From assembly GCA_012520525.1 (NCBI GenBank), contig JAAYOA010000037.1, forward strand, positions 1-47,541: a stretch of DNA of 47,541 nucleotides. The letters run 5' to 3'. Below are positions 25,689 to 34,067 of the stretch, piece by piece. The notes beneath the pieces are model-generated. The model worked only from the letters and a program-made list of their open reading frames with translations, ran no database searches and was not told the origin of the DNA. Both the position numbers and the translations under genes were made by a program. This DNA comes from Clostridiaceae bacterium. GTDB taxonomy: Bacteria; Bacillota; Clostridia; Saccharofermentanales; Fastidiosipilaceae. How positions within the stretch are numbered: position 1 is the first letter of the stretch; every line of letters starts with the position of its first letter.

Positions 25689-26609
25689 CTATGTGATAGG
25701 AATAAAGCCAAAATTAGATATATTTGGAAACGTGAGGTTGATCAAAAGTCCTGCTATTAGACACTGGAGCAAGATGGCAATGCTGACTTGTTTTAACATT
25801 TCACCATCAGGTTGACCTGAGATCTCCCTCAGAGAAATATAGTCAACGATTAGTTGGACGCTGATGCCCGAAGACACTAGGAATATTGTGGTGACGCCAG
25901 AACCTCCAGCTGTAAGATGACCTATGACCATAAAAATATTGAAATAAATAAGTCCAGGAATGACGGCTTTAAAGAAGCTCGTCATCGGATAATGCAGCTT
26001 GCCGATAAATTGTACAGTCAATCGGTACGTAATTATTCTGATCAAGACCATTGAAAAGGTTAATAAAATACATATAAGTGTGACTAAAATTATTAGAGTG
26101 GTGAGATTAAATTCAGCATTGGGTCGAACTGCAGCAAAAACTAAGAGATTACCTAAGTTACTGTGCCCTACGGAGCGCATAGTCATCGTTGTAAACAAGA
26201 GACATGAAACAGCAATATTTGCGATTAGCCATCCTAATGAGGAATGAACCAGTTGGTTGATTCCTTGGATGGGGTTTGAAAGTAACAACCAAATTTTTTC
26301 AATTATATTACGGAACTGGGTCCGTAAATTGGTACGTCCTCTATTTCTTGATCGCGTACCCCACTGTTGGAATGGAGAACTGTAGCTTTGTTGATAGCGA
26401 GCCCCTGTATTTTCGGCATAGCGACGGTTTTGGCTGCGCTGTTTTTTAAAACGCTCCCAAAAAGATCCACTTGCCTCACTTGTATGATTATATTCAGAAG
26501 GTTCCTCCGTCTCGGTGGTTTTCTGATCATTAATCTTTTGAGCGTATCGACAAGTGCACCGTTCACCAGGTTTTAGTTCTTTTCCACAATAAAAACAATA
26601 TCGTGACAT
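25689..26609 (-). CDS. Zinc-ribbon membrane protein, function unknown
   Basis: This 306-residue protein has an N-terminal zinc ribbon (C5-x2-C8 with C18-x-C20: YCFYCGKELKPGERCTC). A hydrophilic, Arg/Gln/Ser-rich stretch follows to about residue 118, then about five or six hydrophobic segments to the C terminus. Small zinc-ribbon plus membrane-domain proteins, sometimes Yip1-like, are common and uncharacterised in Clostridia; I could not place this one further. GAGGATTGC precedes the ATG at 26609. It stands alone on the - strand, convergent with the liv operon and divergent from aroF. Confidence 0.8.
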   Translation of the reverse strand: MSRYCFYCGKELKPGERCTCRYAQKINDQKTTETEEPSEYNHTSEASGSFWERFKKQRSQNRRYAENTGARYQQSYSSPFQQWGTRSRNRGRTNLRTQFRNIIEKIWLLLSNPIQGINQLVHSSLGWLIANIAVSCLLFTTMTMRSVGHSNLGNLLVFAAVRPNAEFNLTTLIILVTLICILLTFSMVLIRIITYRLTVQFIGKLHYPMTSFFKAVIPGLIYFNIFMVIGHLTAGGSGVTTIFLVSSGISVQLIVDYISLREISGQPDGEMLKQVSIAILLQCLIAGLLINLTFPNISNFGFIPIT

Positions 26610-26725
26610 GCAATCCTCAAAATTAAATGGAATAATAACAAAATAACATTTTTATAATTCTAATAGTTTATCATAGGCGATATATAGACCTTTTGCATAA
26701 AAGCAAATTGTTTGTTAAGAACCAT

Positions 26726-26775
26726 TTGACGTTGACCACTTGGTTGGTAGAATATTTACACATCGCATTTGCGAT
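26726..26775 (+). promoter_or_regulatory. Predicted promoter and palindrome for the aro genes
   Basis: -35 TTGACG (26726-26731), a 16-bp spacer with an extended TGG before the -10, and TAGAAT (26748-26753). Just downstream, ATCGCATTTGCGAT (26762-26775) has 6-base arms around a central TT, well placed near the expected transcription start to act as an operator. The leader is too short for a T-box. Confidence 0.6.
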
Positions 26776-26818
26776 AAAGTAGTACGGTAGTTTAGGTAGA
26801 ATAAGGAGATTTACGTTT

Positions 26819-27841
26819 ATGATTATTATTATGAAACCGAAGGTGCGTCAATCCGATGTTGATAACATTGTCAGCATTTTGGAAACACATGATCTCGTTC
26901 CCCATATATCAGAGGGTACGTTCCGCACGATCATCGGTGTAGTTGGTGACAAGACAAAACTCGATACCGACCATCTTTCTCTGCAACCGGGCGTAGAGCG
27001 CCTAGTGCCGATCTTATCATCATACAAATTAGCAGGGCGTTCATTTAAACCTGAAGGTTCAGTTTTTTCCATCGGCGATGTAGAGTTTGGCGGCTCTAGC
27101 CCTGTGCAAATAGCCGGCCCCTGTGCGGTGGAAAGTTATGATCAAATTTTTACTGTGGCGAAAGTGATCAGCGACTGTGGTGCCAAGGTGTTGCGGGGAG
27201 GGGCTTATAAACCTCGCACATCCCCCTACAGTTTTCAAGGCTTGGGTGTGGCAGGTTTGCAAATGATGCGGGAGGCTGCCGATGCCTTTGGGCTTTTGGT
27301 CATTTCAGAGATCACTTCAGAGTACGACTTAGATGAAGCCGCTAAATATATTGACATTGTTCAGGTCGGAGCGCGTAATGCTCAGAATTTTCGTCTGCTC
27401 GCCGCTATCGGTAAAATCAAACTGCCGGTTATGCTAAAGCGAGGGATGGCGATGAGCATCGAAGAATGGCTCGGTTCAGCCGAGTATATTTTATCGGAAG
27501 GAGAGTACCGTGTTATGCTCTGTGAGCGAGGGATTAGTACTTTTGAGACGGCCTATCGCAGCACCTTAGATATTGGTGCTATCCCTGTTTTGAAAGAGAA
27601 AACCCATTTGCCGGTTTTTGTAGATCCTTCCCATGCTGCTGGTCGAGCCGCTTTGGTCCCTCCTTTGGCGAGGGCAGCGATCGCAGCTGGTGCTGACGGT
27701 CTGCTTGTAGAGGTTCATCCCAATCCACCGGAAGCCAAATCTGATGCTGCGCAGCAATTGCGGCCTGAGGCATACGTGGAGTTGATGCGACAGATCAACG
27801 GTATGTTGCAGTATATTGAAAAGGTAAAAAATCATGACTGA
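26819..27841 (+). CDS. aroF: 3-deoxy-7-phosphoheptulonate (DAHP) synthase, first copy
   Basis: This enzyme condenses phosphoenolpyruvate with erythrose 4-phosphate, the entry step to aromatic amino acids. It is a type I-beta DAHP synthase with an N-terminal ferredoxin-like regulatory domain (about 1-70) and a catalytic barrel. Catalytic-domain markers are IAGPCAVES (metal-binding Cys near residue 101), RGGAYKPRTSPYSFQG near residue 122 and FVDPSHAAGRA near residue 267. It has 340 residues. AAGGAG precedes the ATG. It overlaps tyrA by eight bases. A second copy follows tyrA, which suggests that the two are separately regulated. Confidence 0.95.
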   Translation: MIIIMKPKVRQSDVDNIVSILETHDLVPHISEGTFRTIIGVVGDKTKLDTDHLSLQPGVERLVPILSSYKLAGRSFKPEGSVFSIGDVEFGGSSPVQIAGPCAVESYDQIFTVAKVISDCGAKVLRGGAYKPRTSPYSFQGLGVAGLQMMREAADAFGLLVISEITSEYDLDEAAKYIDIVQVGARNAQNFRLLAAIGKIKLPVMLKRGMAMSIEEWLGSAEYILSEGEYRVMLCERGISTFETAYRSTLDIGAIPVLKEKTHLPVFVDPSHAAGRAALVPPLARAAIAAGADGLLVEVHPNPPEAKSDAAQQLRPEAYVELMRQINGMLQYIEKVKNHD

Positions 27842-29153
27842 AGTTGAACGGGATATTCGTGTAGTCATCATCGGGCTGGGATTGATCGGAGGATCCCTGG
27901 CACGTTCTCTGCGCGGTCGCTGGAATCGTTTACAGCGTTTAGTTGCTCTGGATACCGATCGAGCCAGTTTGAACGAGGCGAAGGATCAGGGTGTGGCTGA
28001 TGCTGTCTACGATATGCCGTCACTACCTCTGTTTCCGCATAAATCAGGAGACGAAGAAGTTGATTCAACTCATCTGCTAGCACAAAGTGAGGTTGATTTG
28101 CAGTTGTATAACCAACTGCCAGAAACAGCTCGGGATGAACTTGCCCAAGCGGATCTTGTCGTTGTGGCAACGCCGTTAGACTATATTCCGTCAATTATGA
28201 GGATGTTGACAAAAGTGACGCCAGCCCTTTTGACCGATATGGGAAGTGTCAAAACAACTGTGTTAGAACAGGCCGGGCCCTGCCGCTTGATTGGTGGTCA
28301 TCCCATGGCTGGTTCTGAGCGACGCAGTTATCGCTGCAGCAGTGAATCGCTGTTTGAAAATGCTATTTATGCCTTGTGTCCCTCGCCTCACTATGTGGGC
28401 GGGGATCTGCTAGAAGATATGGCGTTACTTTGTGAAGTTGTCGCAACAATTGGCGCTTTGCCTCGTTATATGGAGGCGCCGGAACACGATCGGGCGGTGG
28501 CTACCATCAGTCATCTGCCCCATGTGATTGCCACGACTTTAGTTAATACAGCCGCACGGGAAAGCGAACAACTTATTCAGTGTGATTCAGGTTTAGATAC
28601 GTTTTCCACTGCGGTTGATTGCGTTGAAGGTGATCCCCCTGCTTGTAGTTCCGTATCTGACGATATGCCACCGTTGCCTAGTTCAATACTTGATCTCGCA
28701 GCAGGCGGCTTTCGTGACATCACCCGCATCGCTTCATCGGATAGTGATCTTTGGACGGGTATTGTGCGCGGTTCGCGGGAGAAATTGCTGCCAGTTATAG
28801 ATCGCTTTGAACAAGAATTATCTCGCTTTCGAGCGTGTCTTGCCAATGATGATATAGCAGGTCTCAAAGAATTATTTTTCACTGCAGCAAGTGTACGGGA
28901 CGGCTTGCCCCAAGGCGGCAGTGGAGCCTTGGTGACCGAATCGCGAATTCACATTGAATTGGAAGATCGACCAGGCGAAGTTGCTGTGGTCAGCACTTTA
29001 CTTGCTGTGCGAGGCATCAACATTAAAAATATCGGCATGGTTCACGCTCGTCAATACGAGGGTGGGCGTATGCAGCTGTTCCTTTCCTCTGACAATCAAG
29101 TAGAGATGGCTCTGGAAATTTTGCGCAAAGCAGGATACGAGTGCTATGTATAA
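27834..29153 (+). CDS. tyrA: Prephenate dehydrogenase with ACT domain
   Basis: TyrA oxidatively decarboxylates prephenate to 4-hydroxyphenylpyruvate for tyrosine synthesis. The NAD site GLGLIGG is at 14-20, GGHPMAGSE at 154-162, HDRAVATISHLPHV near 218-231 and LAAGGFRDITRIASSD near 288-303. An ACT domain occupies the last 70 or so residues (HIELEDRPGEVAVVSTLL), the place for feedback binding. At 439 residues it is about 70 longer than usual TyrA-ACT proteins, because of two hydrophilic inserts, about 61-98 and 249-285. The ATG at 27834 overlaps aroF. Confidence 0.93.
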   Translation: MTEVERDIRVVIIGLGLIGGSLARSLRGRWNRLQRLVALDTDRASLNEAKDQGVADAVYDMPSLPLFPHKSGDEEVDSTHLLAQSEVDLQLYNQLPETARDELAQADLVVVATPLDYIPSIMRMLTKVTPALLTDMGSVKTTVLEQAGPCRLIGGHPMAGSERRSYRCSSESLFENAIYALCPSPHYVGGDLLEDMALLCEVVATIGALPRYMEAPEHDRAVATISHLPHVIATTLVNTAARESEQLIQCDSGLDTFSTAVDCVEGDPPACSSVSDDMPPLPSSILDLAAGGFRDITRIASSDSDLWTGIVRGSREKLLPVIDRFEQELSRFRACLANDDIAGLKELFFTAASVRDGLPQGGSGALVTESRIHIELEDRPGEVAVVSTLLAVRGINIKNIGMVHARQYEGGRMQLFLSSDNQVEMALEILRKAGYECYV

Positions 29154-29325
29154 GACCAACATCAAATGCAGAGTTAGTCACCTTATATAAATTTATGTGT
29201 GAAGGACTAATCACTGTAGCCGCATTTTAGCAACTATTTCGAGGCATAAATGTTCAGGTTAATGGACAGAGAGAATGACCAGATAACTTGGTATGAGTTC
29301 AGAATAATAAACAGGAGTTATAACG
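29154..29325. other. Gap between tyrA and the second DAHP synthase
   Basis: This 172-base region has no clear hairpin terminator and no convincing -35/-10 pair; TGGACA at 29263-29268 is the best -35-like sequence. CAGGAG at 29312-29317 serves the next gene. Whether transcription continues through it is open. Confidence 0.4.
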
Positions 29326-30372
29326 ATGATCATTATCATGCGACATGACGCGCCAAAAGAGGAAACACAAAAATTAGTGGATTGGCTGGAATCCTTTGAT
29401 CTTATGACGTATCCGATCGTCGGTCAGGCTACCAGCGTCATCGGTCTCGTTGGTGACACGTCGGTCTTAGATAAAGGCAACATTGAACGGTGGCCAATTG
29501 TGGAATCGGTGCTTAAAGTTCAAGAACCGTATAAAAAAGCCAACCGTAAATTTCATCCCGAAGATACCTTAATTAAGGTTGCGGGTAAGTTGGGCGGAGC
29601 GACCGCAACAGCTGAAGATATTGTCATTGGTGGCAATAAAATTGTCGTTGCTGCCGGTCCCTGTTCCGTTGAGTCAAGTGAACAAATCAGCGGCATCGCG
29701 GTTTCCGTTAAAAAGTCAGGGGCGACACTGCTTCGCGGAGGTGCCTTTAAACCGCGTACCTCACCTTATAGTTTCCAAGGACTAAAGGCCGAGGGATTGA
29801 TGTATATGCTGGATGCTAAAGAAGACATTGGTCTACCTATTATCACTGAGATTACCAATCCTTCACAAATTGAAATGTTCAATCAATATGTGGACATTAT
29901 TCAAGTAGGAACGCGCAATATGCAAAATTTCGAGTTGCTCAAACAGCTCGGCACTCTGCGCAAACCTATTTTATTAAAGCGCGGGTTTGCCAATACAATA
30001 GAAGAGTTGTTGATGTCGGCGGAATATATTATGGCTGGTGGTAACGACCAAGTTATACTCTGTGAGCGAGGTATTCGCACTTACGAGACAGCGACGCGCA
30101 ACACTTTGGACATCAGTGCGATCCCTGTTTTGAAAAAAAGAAGCCACTTGCCTGTGTTTGTAGATCCATCCCATGCTAGTGGTCATGCCTGGCTCGTGGA
30201 ACCTCTGGCTAAAGCAGCAGTGGCAGTAGGAGCCGATGGTTTAATCGTGGAAGTTCATAATGATCCACCCCGGGCACTGTCCGATGGGCAACAGTCGCTG
30301 ACGCCGGAACAGTTCGCTGCTCTTATGCAAGATTTGCAGCCGATTGCAGAAGCAGTCGGACGCACCTTGTGA
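29326..30372 (+). CDS. aroF: 3-deoxy-7-phosphoheptulonate (DAHP) synthase, second copy
   Basis: This is a second type I-beta DAHP synthase (348 residues) with the same two-part structure as the first: a ferredoxin-like N-terminal domain (about 1-72) and a catalytic barrel with AAGPCSVESSEQ (metal-binding Cys near residue 112), RGGAFKPRTSPYSFQG near residue 132 and FVDPSHASGHA near residue 277. Both copies begin MIIIM and are alike throughout. The ATG follows CAGGAG. It is probably an ancient duplication rather than a recent one, since the DNA has clearly diverged. The two may differ in feedback by tyrosine and phenylalanine. Confidence 0.95.
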   Translation: MIIIMRHDAPKEETQKLVDWLESFDLMTYPIVGQATSVIGLVGDTSVLDKGNIERWPIVESVLKVQEPYKKANRKFHPEDTLIKVAGKLGGATATAEDIVIGGNKIVVAAGPCSVESSEQISGIAVSVKKSGATLLRGGAFKPRTSPYSFQGLKAEGLMYMLDAKEDIGLPIITEITNPSQIEMFNQYVDIIQVGTRNMQNFELLKQLGTLRKPILLKRGFANTIEELLMSAEYIMAGGNDQVILCERGIRTYETATRNTLDISAIPVLKKRSHLPVFVDPSHASGHAWLVEPLAKAAVAVGADGLIVEVHNDPPRALSDGQQSLTPEQFAALMQDLQPIAEAVGRTL

Positions 30373-30487
30373 CAGTGTTAATAATTAAACTGTGTTCGCA
30401 TAAGTACCCTAATTTGTGTGGCATTTTTAATAAAGCAAAGTTTAGTTTAAGTTATTTTGTTCAATCAAGATATAAGGGAGATGTGGT

Positions 30488-31561
30488 ATGCAAACGATAG
30501 AAGTTGAAACTCGGCAAAGACATTACCAAGTGACGATCGGTAGAGGTGCTTTAGACGAGATCGGTAAGATTGCCGCGCAGGCGACATCGGGACGCACCGC
30601 CATGATTGTCTCCGATGACATTGTTGGACCCATTTATATCCCTAGAATCAATAAGATTTTACGGGAGGCAGGTTTTAAGGTTTTTTCATACACCCACGTA
30701 TCGGGTGAAGCTCATAAAAATATCAATATGTTGCAGCGACTTTACAACATATTCGGTCAATTAGAGTTGACGCGTACCGATCTGATTGTAGCCCTCGGCG
30801 GCGGTGTGATTGGTGACGTGGCTGGGTTTGCAGCAGCAACTTATCTGCGGGGAGTTCCCTACATCCAAGTGCCTACGTCTCTATTAGCTCAAGTTGATGC
30901 TTCCGTCGGTGGAAAGACGGCGATTGATATGCCATTTGGCAAAAATATGGTTGGTGCATTTTATCAACCCTGGGCGGTAGTCTGTGATCCGGATGTGTTG
31001 TCCACTCTGCCGGCACCGCGCATCGCAGAAGGCATGGCCGAAGTGATAAAATACGGCTGTATTAGGGATGCAAGTATACTGAAAAACGCCGCAAATCAAA
31101 AATTTGAGGCAGAAGCAATGATTGCCCGCTGCGTCCAGATCAAGGCCGATATCGTTGCTGCAGATGAGTTGGACAAAGGTGAGCGGATGTTGCTTAATTT
31201 TGGGCATACTCTGGGTCATGCCATTGAGAAAGCAACTAATTATTCGATGTATACCCACGGTGCGGCCGTAGCTTGTGGCATGGTTGCTGCCTTGCGTATA
31301 GGCATTGCCTTGGGAATTACACCGGCTGCTACGGAGTCGATATTAAAGAATTTACTAACTTTATGGCAGTTGCCGACGGCTGCAGCTGTGAGCAAAGACG
31401 AGGTACTTCACACGGTACGACAGGATAAAAAGTGGTTGACTGGAAAATTAAATTTTGTTCTTTTAGAAGACTTCGGACGGGCGGTATTGTATCCTCTTCA
31501 GTTAGACGAAATGACCGAATTAGTTGAAGCAACATGGCTGGAGGCAGGTGTCAATGGATAA
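30488..31561 (+). CDS. aroB: 3-dehydroquinate synthase
   Basis: AroB converts DAHP to 3-dehydroquinate, using NAD and a divalent metal. The 357-residue protein has DLIVALGGGVIGDVAGFAAA (about 98-117), the substrate region PTSLLAQVDASVGGKTAID (around 129-147) and FGHTLGHAIE near residue 238 with metal-binding histidines. AAGGGAGATG precedes the ATG. It overlaps aroA, whose ATG lies five bases before the aroB stop codon. Confidence 0.96.
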   Translation: MQTIEVETRQRHYQVTIGRGALDEIGKIAAQATSGRTAMIVSDDIVGPIYIPRINKILREAGFKVFSYTHVSGEAHKNINMLQRLYNIFGQLELTRTDLIVALGGGVIGDVAGFAAATYLRGVPYIQVPTSLLAQVDASVGGKTAIDMPFGKNMVGAFYQPWAVVCDPDVLSTLPAPRIAEGMAEVIKYGCIRDASILKNAANQKFEAEAMIARCVQIKADIVAADELDKGERMLLNFGHTLGHAIEKATNYSMYTHGAAVACGMVAALRIGIALGITPAATESILKNLLTLWQLPTAAAVSKDEVLHTVRQDKKWLTGKLNFVLLEDFGRAVLYPLQLDEMTELVEATWLEAGVNG

Positions 31562-32882
31562 GAATCAATTAAAAGCTTCTGTTCATCCTATTTTTTTGCC
31601 CGATCATCCGATTCGAGTTATGCCATCTGAACTTAAAGGTACCGTCACACCGCCGCCATCTAAAAGTGTGGCTCACCGAGCGATGGTTTGTGCGGCTCTA
31701 AGTGGAGAGTCCGATTGGCCTCAGTTGATTCAAGGGGTTGAAGGTCCTTTGTCTGATGACTTGCGGGCTACATTCGGTGGTCTGTTGCAATTGCTAGATC
31801 AAACTGACGATGTTACAGAGATTGATGGTAGCACCGTCATAGATTGTTGTGAATCAGGTTCCACACTTAGATTTTTAATTCCGGTTGCTTTAGGTTTGGG
31901 TAAGAAATGTAGATTTATCGGTCAAGGTTTGTTGCCGGAGCGCCCGTTGCGGGAGTTTGTAGATATTTTCCGGGATGATCCTGTGATCCTTGAATTTGAG
32001 AATGGGGACAAAAGCCTGCCATTAACGGTACAAGGGCAATTGACTGGCGGAGAATATAAAGTGCCTGGTCATATCAGTTCACAATATATTACAGGGTTAC
32101 TTTTAGCGCTTCCCTTGACGGGCGAAGAGTCCACAATAACATTGACATCCTCTCTTCAGTCTCAGCCTTACGTGGAGCTGACGATGGATGTCATGGCAGA
32201 CTTTGGTGTGACAGTGGAGTGGGATCAGGACAGAGGTCCTTACGGTGGCTACTATTTGGCAGGTGGACAGGGCTACCGGCGACCCGCTGAGCCTTATTTT
32301 GTGGAAGCTGATTTTTCCCAGGCTGCATATTGGTTGACTGCCGCTTTTATTGCCCATGACCTGAGGATTGCCGGTCTTAATATGCACAGTCGTCAGGGTG
32401 ATCGAGGTGTCATGACCATTTTGGATCGATTACATAAAATTCGCGATAGCCATGAAGGAAATCTCTCTGTAGATATGAAAGATATGCCTGATTTAGTGCC
32501 AATCCTGGCTGTCGCCGCTGCTACTGTGCCGGGTGCCCATGTTTTTCGTGGTTGCCAAAGGTTGCGTTTTAAAGAGAGTGATCGCCTGGCGGCGACCATG
32601 GAGTTGTTGGAGAGTATAGGCGTGCGGTCTCGTTATGACGAAGGAGCCGATGCCTTGACAGTTTACGGCATAGGTCTATATGAGGTGCTCACAGGTCAGC
32701 CAAAAGGAGAACCTACGGTCTCCTGTCGAGGCGATCATCGCATGGCCATGGCTCAGGCAATAGTTGGTATCAGCAGCCGCCATGGTGTGGTCATCGATGA
32801 GCCGAGCTGTGTGGCCAAGTCCTGGCCAGAATTTTTTGTCGAACTCGTCAAATTAGGCGGGGTATTTTTGGAGGAAAATTGA
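31554..32882 (+). CDS. aroA: 3-phosphoshikimate 1-carboxyvinyltransferase (EPSP synthase)
   Basis: AroA joins shikimate 3-phosphate to phosphoenolpyruvate. The 442-residue protein has PPSKSVAHRAMVCAAL near residue 30, ESGSTLRFLIPVAL near residue 101, PGHISSQYITGLLLALP near residue 168, LRFKESDRLAA near residue 338 and GDHRMAMAQAI near residue 394. I chose the ATG at 31554, with GGAGGCAGG upstream inside aroB; an earlier start at 31524 is out of place. The aroC ATG begins on the last base of its TGA stop (TGATG). Confidence 0.95.
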   Translation: MDKNQLKASVHPIFLPDHPIRVMPSELKGTVTPPPSKSVAHRAMVCAALSGESDWPQLIQGVEGPLSDDLRATFGGLLQLLDQTDDVTEIDGSTVIDCCESGSTLRFLIPVALGLGKKCRFIGQGLLPERPLREFVDIFRDDPVILEFENGDKSLPLTVQGQLTGGEYKVPGHISSQYITGLLLALPLTGEESTITLTSSLQSQPYVELTMDVMADFGVTVEWDQDRGPYGGYYLAGGQGYRRPAEPYFVEADFSQAAYWLTAAFIAHDLRIAGLNMHSRQGDRGVMTILDRLHKIRDSHEGNLSVDMKDMPDLVPILAVAAATVPGAHVFRGCQRLRFKESDRLAATMELLESIGVRSRYDEGADALTVYGIGLYEVLTGQPKGEPTVSCRGDHRMAMAQAIVGISSRHGVVIDEPSCVAKSWPEFFVELVKLGGVFLEEN

Positions 32883-33988
32883 TGGGATCCACTTGGGGCA
32901 ATGCATTAAAATTAAGTATTTTTGGCGAATCCCACGGTGCTGGCATTGGGGTCGTCATGGACGGTTTGCCGGCGGGGCAGCCAATTGATTTGGAAGACTT
33001 GCAATTATTTATGGACCGTCGAGCGCCAGGAAGGACGCCTTGGTCGACTTCGCGCCGAGAAGGAGATCAGCCTCGCATCTTATCGGGTCTTTACAATGGC
33101 AAGACAACGGGGACTCCTTTGGCAATGGTTATTGAAAATACAGATACCAGATCTAAAGATTATAGTGAACTGACCATCAAGCCTAGACCGGGACACGGTG
33201 ATCTCACTGGTATTATGCGATACGACGGAGCTAATGATCCTCGAGGCGGCGGACATTTTTCGGGACGTTTGACGGCTTGTCTAGTTGCCGCTGGCGGAGT
33301 TGCCAGACAAATTTTAGCCCGGCGTCGAGTACAGTTGGCAGGGCGTATATTTGGAATAGGCTGTGTTTACGACAGACAGGTATCGTGGGTTAATCCAGAT
33401 CCCGACATTTTAAAAAACCTTGCCAACAAAGCGTTTCCAGTTATAGACGATGACTTGGGCTTGCAGATGGCAGATGTAGTAGCTGCTGCTAGACAAAATG
33501 GCGACTCTGTAGGCGGGACAGTCGAAGTGATCGCTTGGGGATTTCCACCTGGTATTGGTGACCCTATATTTGATGGCTTAGAACCTCGCTTAGGGTCATT
33601 ATTCTTTGCTATTCCTGCTGTTAAAGCTGTGGAATTTGGGGATGGTGTAGCTGTGGCGAACCGTTTTGGTTCAGAGAATAATGATGCTCCATCTTTTGTT
33701 AGTGTCAATGGCGAAACAAAACTGCGGATGCTAACAAATCATGGCGGTGGCAGCGATGGTGGAATCAGCAATGGCATGCCTATTGTGGCAAGGCTTTCCA
33801 TCAAGCCCACTCCTTCCATTGGCAAAGTTCAACCTACTGTCAATCTTACTACCATGCAAAATGATGAACTGCAAATTAAAGGTCGTCACGATCCCTGCAT
33901 TGTACCCCGCGCAGTTCCTGTGGCTGAAGCCGCCTTAGCCATTGGACTGTTAGATCAGTGGTTGGGTATCAACGGCAGGCGTTTTTAG
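32882..33988 (+). CDS. aroC: Chorismate synthase
   Basis: AroC makes chorismate from EPSP, using reduced FMN. The 368-residue protein has GESHGAGIGVVMDGLPAG at residues 14-31, RPGHGDLTGIMRYDGANDPR near residue 100 and RHDPCIVPRAVPVAEAA near residue 334. The ATG at 32882 begins on the last base of the aroA TGA stop, with GGAGG upstream; a TTG one codon earlier (32879) is possible. No terminator is seen before pheA. Confidence 0.96.
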   Translation: MGSTWGNALKLSIFGESHGAGIGVVMDGLPAGQPIDLEDLQLFMDRRAPGRTPWSTSRREGDQPRILSGLYNGKTTGTPLAMVIENTDTRSKDYSELTIKPRPGHGDLTGIMRYDGANDPRGGGHFSGRLTACLVAAGGVARQILARRRVQLAGRIFGIGCVYDRQVSWVNPDPDILKNLANKAFPVIDDDLGLQMADVVAAARQNGDSVGGTVEVIAWGFPPGIGDPIFDGLEPRLGSLFFAIPAVKAVEFGDGVAVANRFGSENNDAPSFVSVNGETKLRMLTNHGGGSDGGISNGMPIVARLSIKPTPSIGKVQPTVNLTTMQNDELQIKGRHDPCIVPRAVPVAEAALAIGLLDQWLGINGRRF

Positions 33989-34067
33989 TTGCATGAAGCA
34001 AGTGTGAAAATAATACTGTAGGATTTATCTTATACTAAATGCACAATTTGTAGAGGAGGTCGGTAAA

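Noticed and set aside
29154-29325. Possible promoter or attenuator between tyrA and the second DAHP synthase
   Set aside because: Only a TGGACA stretch with no properly spaced -10; no hairpin with a T run.
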